Positions 58,086 to 64,000 of a DNA stretch of 64,000 nucleotides are shown in pieces. The notes under the pieces were generated by a model, which worked only from the letters and a program-made list of their open reading frames with translations, was not told the DNA's origin and ran no database searches. Position 1 is the stretch's first letter; each line of letters starts with the position of its first letter. The stretch comes from Metellina segmentata (taxonomy: Eukaryota > Arthropoda > Arachnida > Araneae > Tetragnathidae): assembly GCA_947359465.1 (NCBI GenBank), contig OX375873.1, positions 90,355,978 to 90,419,977 on the forward strand, read 5' to 3'. A program made the translations under genes and the position numbers.

Positions 58086-58855
58086 AAAATTGGCAGATTT
58101 CATTAAAAATAAATGCCTAATTAAATAACGTATTTGTTACTTACTAACAGTACATAAGAAATTATTTTCATCGTGTAACATTCTAAACGTGTAGCAAAAA
58201 GCTAAAAAAGGACCACAGTCCAACAAACCAAAACAAAGAAAATGAGGTAACCATGGCTTATTCTGGTTTTGGATATTAGACATAGAAGCTAGTTTTCCAC
58301 GAGTTGGAAAAGCTAGTATATTAATAGATGGGAACATTGATAAAAATTCAGAAAATGGATGCGAGAAATGTTTAAAAATTGGGATGCTTTGACAGATTTC
58401 ATTCGAAAATAAATCCATACTTAAATTTCCTACTTGTTACTGAATATTTGTAAGAAATACTTTCATAATACATCATTCTATACTCTTGTAGCAAGAATTG
58501 AACATCTGACAAGCAAAAAAAATCAAATGAAGATGGCCAATTATTCCGGTTGTAGATTTTTTTCCCGAGACACAGAAGCAAGTTTATCGCAAGACATAAA
58601 GCTAGTCTATTAATTACTGATGGGAAAACTGGAAAAGATTCCAGAAATAGCTGTGAGGAATATTGAAATATTGTGAACCCATGGTATATTTGGCAGATTT
58701 CATTCAAAGATAAATTTGTGTATAAGTTTCGCACTTGTATGTTGAAAATAATAGTTTTCATCGTGTATTATTCTACATTCTTGAAGCAAAAAATGATCGT
58801 AGATAACATACCATATTGTAGAGACAGCCATGACGTATTCTTCAAAAGTCTGCCA
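58086..58855. repeat. Tandem array, about 2.6 copies of 300 bp
   Basis: GGCAGATTTCATT recurs at 58092, 58391 (GACAG) and 58692, with following landmarks TTTCATMRTGTA, ATTCTA, TTGTAGCAA and GACAYAGAAGC in the same order. Periods are 299 and 301. Minus-strand frames of 93 and 120 codons across it are repeat shadows. Confidence 0.85.
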
Positions 58856-59493
58856 TTATTTAGTTTACGCTTTAAATATTGCTATTAACCTTTTAAAAGG
58901 TACTATGCTAAAAAATTCGCTTTTGATAAAAATATGGAGTCTAAGTGATTAGACGTTTGAGTTTAAACTTAGGACTAATAGCACCATGTTTTATGTCTAT
59001 GATGAGATTGGGAATAAAATGCACTATAAGGGTCTGTAATGTTTAGTTATTTTGCCATTAATATTGGCGGGATCAATTTAAAAGCATTTTTAAGCATAGT
59101 AACAGTAATAAAGTAGTTACGTTTCCATCTAATCTTATTGTTAACAGTTGCAATTGAAATTGTTTCAATTTACACCAATAGTCCACCATGTGAACAATAA
59201 CAATTGAGACGACAGAACGGCGTAGATATTAAAATCAGACGATAGCAAAGTAAGTTGTGAAATGGCAAACAGACCACGTTAACTGTACACAATCAGCACA
59301 TTTAGGAGTTGGTTCACAGGCTTCTGGTAAAGGACTGTAACGGTAATGAATTGACAATAAACCTGTGCTAGTAGACTTGACAGATTGTTTGAGAAAAATT
59401 TTTCATGATTGCGCCACAACGTAAAGACCCACGTACGTTTAAATGTAATATATAATGTATGCCACATTGCACTGAAATTACTTTATTTACCCA
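58856..59493. other. Non-coding stretch
   Basis: AT-rich; nothing recognised. Confidence 0.4.
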
Positions 59494-60504
59494 TTAGCCA
59501 TCCTAATTGTTTAGACAAGATATCTCGACCATCAAGATCTGACCAAATTTGCTAATGACGAGACATCTCGTAGTCAAGATATTGCCAATTTTTTAATGAT
59601 GACGAGATTAATATCTGGCCAGTTTTATTCTAATGACAAAATATCTCGTCGTCAAGATTTTACCAATTTTTTTGTGATGACGCGATTAAGATCTGGGCAG
59701 TTTTATTCTAATGACCAGATATCTCGTCGTCCCGATATTACCGATTTCTTTATGATGACGTGATTAAGATCTGGGCAGTTTTATTCTAATGACAAGATAT
59801 CTCGTCGTCAAGATTTTACCGATTTTTTTTATGATGACGAGATTAATGTCTGGCTAGTTTTATTGTAATGATCAGATATCTCGTCGTCCAGATTTTACCG
59901 ATTTTTTTTATGATGATGTGATTAAGGTCTGGGCAATTTTATTCTAATGACCAGATATCTCGTCGTCCAGATATTACCGATTTTTTTTTATGATGACGTG
60001 ATTAAGGTCTGGGCAGTTTTATTCTAATGACCAGATATCTCGTCGTCCCGATATTACCGATTTTTTTATGATGACGTGATTAAGATCTGGGCAGTTTTAT
60101 TCTAATGACCAGATATCTCGTCGTCAAGATTTTACCAATTTTTTTGTGATGACGCGATTAAGATCTGGGCAGTTTTATTCTAATGACAAGATATCTCGTC
60201 GTCAAGATTTTACCGATTTTTTTTTATGATGACGAGATTAATGTCTGGGCAGTTTTATTCTAATAACAAGATATCTCGTCGTCAAGATTTTACCGATTTT
60301 TTTTTATGATGACGAGATTAATGTCTGGCTAGTTTTATTCTAATGATCAGATATCTCGTCGTCCAGATTTTACCGATTTTTTTTATGATGATGTGATTAA
60401 GGTCTGGGCAGTTTTATTCTAGTGAGAATTTATCTTGTCTATCAGATCTGCTCAGTTTTGCTAATGACAGAATACTTCGTCGAGACAACTAACAGGAGGG
60501 TTAA
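59494..60504. mobile_element. MITE-A copy expanded by an internal minisatellite (1.0 kb)
   Basis: The right end is CGTCGAGACAACTAACAGGAGGG followed by TTAA (60501-60504). The left end TTAGCCATCCTAATTGTTTAGAC at 59494 is a decayed family end. Everything between is a tandem array of the family's own subterminal words. It is several times longer than the compact copies at 13.7 and 31.9 kb. Confidence 0.78.
59559..60470. repeat. 78-80-bp minisatellite, about 11 units with higher-order repeat
   Basis: ATATCTCGTC starts units at 59641, 59719, 59797, 59876, 59955, 60035, 60113, 60191, 60271 and 60351. Each unit holds a GAYMAGATATCTCGTC palindrome-like core, ATTTTACC or ATATTACC, GATGACG and GGGCAGTTTTATTC. 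The unit at 60113 repeats the rare variants of the unit at 59641 (ACCAATTTTTTTGTGATG), and units 60271-60351 repeat those of 59797-59876. The array therefore grew partly by copying blocks of about six units. Confidence 0.95.
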
Positions 60505-61024
60505 AAGAACGCATACCATAGTATCTACCCTTCAAACCTAGACTACTAGAACCTTCTAGAAACTAGGACTTCTAGAATCCCCCTCTACTAGAGTACAAAA
60601 CGGAAAGTATCATACATACAATTATTCTATGCAACCATTGGATTACGATTCATAATGATCTATCGAATCAATGCATCAGACAAAGCTGGATCACAATGTT
60701 GTGTTAAGAGAGGAATCGATTTCAATCAGTTATTAGCATCACTGCAATCAAGGTGGCCGCTTGAAATAATCGAATAACAATCGATTCACAAGAGCCATCA
60801 TTCGTGCCTTGGGATGTACACTCTCTACAGACCTATGAATTAGATTATCTACTGAATTCCATGTGAGATATCAGCATATGACTTGGAGGTCCACAACATA
60901 ACTGGTTAACATCGCTACTAGTTGTAATAATTTAGCTTTGAAATGAAACCCAAAACCACGTGTAATTAAATCGAATTTTGTTTCCATGTGCGAGTAATTA
61001 AAGCAACTGAATATCACAAAGAAT
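60505..61024. other. Non-coding stretch
   Basis: Direct CTAGAACTTCTAGAA-like words at about 60540-60580; nothing else recognised. Confidence 0.4.
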
Positions 61025-61196
61025 ATTTTCTTTTTAAACTTCCACACGAAGCCAACATGAGGACATTTTAGGCCGCCGCGATGGGTTTTATATATACGGA
61101 CACCCATGTACACGATGGTCTTTGGTTGGATCGAGTTTCGAACTCGCAACTTTCATGTTACTAATACTTCATTCTTCAAAGCAGGCTACCGTAGCC
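61025..61196 (-). repeat. SINE-A 5' half, minus strand
   Basis: On the minus strand: GGGGGCTACGGTAGCCTGC, a strong B box (GAGTTCGAAACTCG), CCAACCAAAGACCATCGTG, a body block with GTCCTCATGTTGGC, ending GTGTGGAAGTTTAAAAAG. The 3' half is absent. Confidence 0.83.
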
Positions 61197-62079
61197 CCCT
61201 GAGGTATGGGACATACGTTTGGAGTTTTAGAAGAATTGTCTAAGTACGTTGTTGTATGTTATATGCTTATGTACTCGTATTTGACGTATAGCTTTCCATC
61301 TATATATGAATGTATACACGTATATGTCTGCTTCTGCACATATGTACACGCGGACTCTATACGCATACTGAACAAACTATTCACATATCTACATAGATAT
61401 ACCTTATCCAGCACACAGAATAAAAAAAAACGAGTTATGACAGGAATTGTTCCAAGCAACGCAAACTTTCGCGATGCACTCGATAAACGCTTCAGCAAAT
61501 AGAATGAGCAAGATTCAAGAGTTTCCTGGAGAAGCGGAGCGGAAATCAAGTTTTAAAAAAAGCATTGGGAAAAGGTGTTCGATTTTCGAAAGAAGACCGC
61601 AAACGACAAAATAAATAATAAAGAAAATAAAAAAGGAACGATCCTGAGATCGCTCAATCAGAAAAACGACACTCCCCACTCTCTACCCCCACATCACTTT
61701 TACATTTTTTTAAAAAAGAGTGCACGAGTTTTCGAGTTGAATAAGAATAAAGGGAAAGGAAAACAGATTGGAAGCAACATGCTTCGGTTTTTCGAATTTT
61801 ATTTATGGAATCTCATATATTTGCACGCCATCGTATTATTTTTCGGGTTGGATTTCCTCAATGCTTGGCATCGATTTCAGACATTGTAGATTAAGTGCAT
61901 TCTAGTTATAAGGTTGACTTACTACAAAATTTTCCTAAAGACAGAAAAGTAGCTTGGATATTTTTTTTTTTAAGGCAAATGTTTGAGCTTTGTTTTTATA
62001 GAAATATGTCCAAGAGGAAGTTGTGTTAAAATGTTTTCGTTAGTAGACTACGAGACCCGCTCCTTGCAACAACCTCAAG
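61197..62079. other. Non-coding stretch
   Basis: Frames of 98-104 codons here are lysine- or aromatic-rich and carry no recognisable motif. Confidence 0.4.
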
Positions 62080-62185
62080 CCCGTCACACTGGAGAAATAC
62101 AAAGGTTTATTGGCGATGATCCGGGATCAAACCCGAAGGTAAATATCCAAGGACACCACCTCGTTGTATTCGACCATGTAATTTG
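62080..62185 (-). repeat. SINE-A 3' fragment, minus strand
   Basis: CACACTGGAGAAATAC, GATGATCCGGGATCAAACCC, GAAGGTAAATATCC and GGACACCACCTCGTTG are the inverted family tail. Confidence 0.75.
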
Positions 62186-62452
62186 GTTGAATGACAATTC
62201 GTTCACAAATCGCTGTAACAAGTGATTCGATACTTTAATCCTCTGTAAGGAGTATTTCACTTTTAAGGCACTTCATACGTTCATACTGTTTGGTTGGCAT
62301 AACTGTTTGTGATCATAACTTTAAACTCCTTCGGTGAAACCATAAGTATACAACTACTATGTCCAATTTTAAAATTAGGACCAATAAAATTGTTCGCAAA
62401 CTTGCTGCCTTTCATTTCTTAGTATTCTTTTTATTTTCTAATACATCTGGAG

Positions 62453-62499
62453 TTTGGGGGTGGGTATACATTCCAAATGAATGTATACCCATCCCTAAA
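62453..62499. other. Long hairpin, 21-bp arms
   Basis: TTTGGGGGTGGGTATACATTC and the reverse complement of the right arm (TTTAGGGATGGGTATACATTC) match at 19 of 21 positions around a 5-base loop CAAAT. The innermost 12 bp pair perfectly. Confidence 0.8.
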
Positions 62500-64000
62500 C
62501 TGTTGACAAGACTGATGCTGTCAGTCATTTGTTTAGTTCAGCTTGGTCAAATGAGATCCATGCTTCATTAAAAAACCCAACTGACCGACAAACCAATTTT
62601 CTGTGCAAGTATATCTATAAGGGAAGGTTGTCAGACTTGTGTTTACCGTGGCTTTCCCAAACATGGCCCTTGTGTCATGAAACCCAGCTAACAGTTAAAT
62701 GTGTACAGGAAGCTGTAAAGTACCCTCTATAACTGAAAAATAAAACTGACCTTTACAATGTGCCTTTAATTCTTGTCTGTTTAATGTATCACGTACAGAG
62801 AACGAGAAACACAAATTTCTGTCACATTTTGATGCTTTAAACTCTAATTGGTTGTAGTTTCTCTGAGAAGATTGTGCTGGATATTCGATAAATCTCAACT
62901 CAGAACACCAGTCGTAAATCAACGTGCCACATCCATCCCTCAAACCTACCTCCCCTCATTACCATATTCCACACATTAACCGATTCCCTTCCTTAAAAAT
63001 ACGATTCCATCCATCACTGCTCGTGGTAGGTAACAGCAGACCTGATTGGCGTAATATGTTGTAGGAATTTATTCCTAATTATTGAGAGGAAAGCTCTTCG
63101 AAAGCGGCTTGAATAAGTATTAATGACATAGCAGGGGAGTGTGCCCGTGTAACAGTCGGTTTTCTCATCTGTGTGTGCATGATGAATCCAATGTGTCGGG
63201 CCAATTAACCCGATACCCGACCAACACGCGAAAGTGGTGATTAATACTTCTGGGGGTGAGGTTACTAGGTGTTTTTTTTTGGGATATGGGATAGGATTAC
63301 TGCAGCTGCCATGGTGTCATTTGTTGGATAGTAACTCTGAGAAGAGAGAGCTAATAGGTTTATCTGCATGCATTAGTGCAGCGTTATGTCAAAGAACTGT
63401 AGCTGTTCAAAGAGTTTCAAAATGGCATTTAATATTTTGAAATGTCTGCTTCCCCTTTTTCGTCAAATTTGGATTAATGACATTTTGTATCAGTGGTGCT
63501 TCCTTGATTAGAAACTATTACCAGGTGGACAAATTGGAATATATTCTATAAATAGGTTAAAATGTACCTTGGCTCATCCTAAGACCGTTTGAGTAATATG
63601 TTTACTTACCTTTAAGTAAAGAAAATATAAAGGTTTTTAAAGTTAAATTTGATGGCAGATCTTTTCTTGTCTTTATAGGAAATAGCAGATAGTTTGTAAA
63701 TGGGGGGATCATTATAACCATTGCAATAAAATACTTATCAAAATTTATCGATAAAAAGAAACGTCAGAACAGTATGTCTTGAAAAATTCCTTCCACTTAT
63801 CGCTTATATCAGAGAAAATGTCATTTAAGCTCCCTCAATTTCTACGTTGATAGAAGTCTGCAGACTGCATCTCTAGAATGGTCTGTCAATGTTTGAGACA
63901 TATTTAATTTGATGAAGTGTTGAAGGTTTACCCCACCTGTTCAAAATGCAATATGGATTAATTATCTTCTGGTCACTTCCTTACTTGTATGGAGGATCTG
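62500..64000. other. Non-coding stretch to window end
   Basis: Short frames without motifs; nothing recognised. Confidence 0.4.

Noticed and set aside
58137..58761. Two similar minus-strand frames with repeated peptide words
   Set aside because: The similarity comes from the 300-bp tandem array, not from a protein repeat.

Overview
The window is AT-rich eukaryotic nuclear DNA with no long host open reading frame and almost nothing resembling an intact gene. It most likely comes from an arthropod. A spider is my best guess, because two tRNA-derived SINE types here look like those I associate with orb-weaver genomes; that is recollection, not a search. The only candidate host coding piece is a 59-codon cysteine-bearing frame at the left edge (1-180), which could be the last exon of a gene outside the window. 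The rest is transposons, their decayed copies, SINEs, MITEs and low-copy tandem repeats in non-coding DNA.

Layout. 3.0-5.5 kb: an unnamed repeat split by a 730-bp TTAA-flanked MITE, then a mariner-type transposase remnant split by an 843-bp piggyBac-like MITE. 6.6-11 kb: SINE copies, a second copy of the unnamed repeat, and tandem repeats. 11.6-16 kb: two three-copy tandem arrays and two members of a MITE family flanked by TTAA (called MITE-A here). 16.9-18.6 kb: another MITE-A, a deleted Tc1-like element and a 36-bp minisatellite. 19.2-25.4 kb: mostly featureless. 25.4-32 kb: SINE fragments and three MITE-A copies, one carrying its own insertion. 33.2-36.8 kb: a mariner-like element broken by a pogo-like remnant. 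37.0-38.4 kb: a nearly complete Tc1-like element. 39.7-40.2 kb: another TTAA MITE. 41.0-43.8 kb: a CR1-type LINE on the minus strand. 45.6-46.4 kb: a SINE cut by a mariner-like element. 50.5-51.8 kb: a mariner with both ends. 52.6-55.8 kb: a hAT element with a SINE inside it. 55.8-56.5 kb: a Tc1 fragment and a SINE. 57.8-60.5 kb: two MITE-A copies, the second swollen by a 78-80-bp minisatellite, with a 300-bp tandem array between them. 61-62.5 kb: SINE fragments and a long hairpin.

None of these genes form a pathway. Every transposase or polymerase frame is interrupted, so all the elements look dead. The main value is the order of nested insertions and the MITE-A family, whose subterminal palindrome has been amplified into an array. 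Coordinates of repeats without clear ends are approximate (about 5-20 bases).
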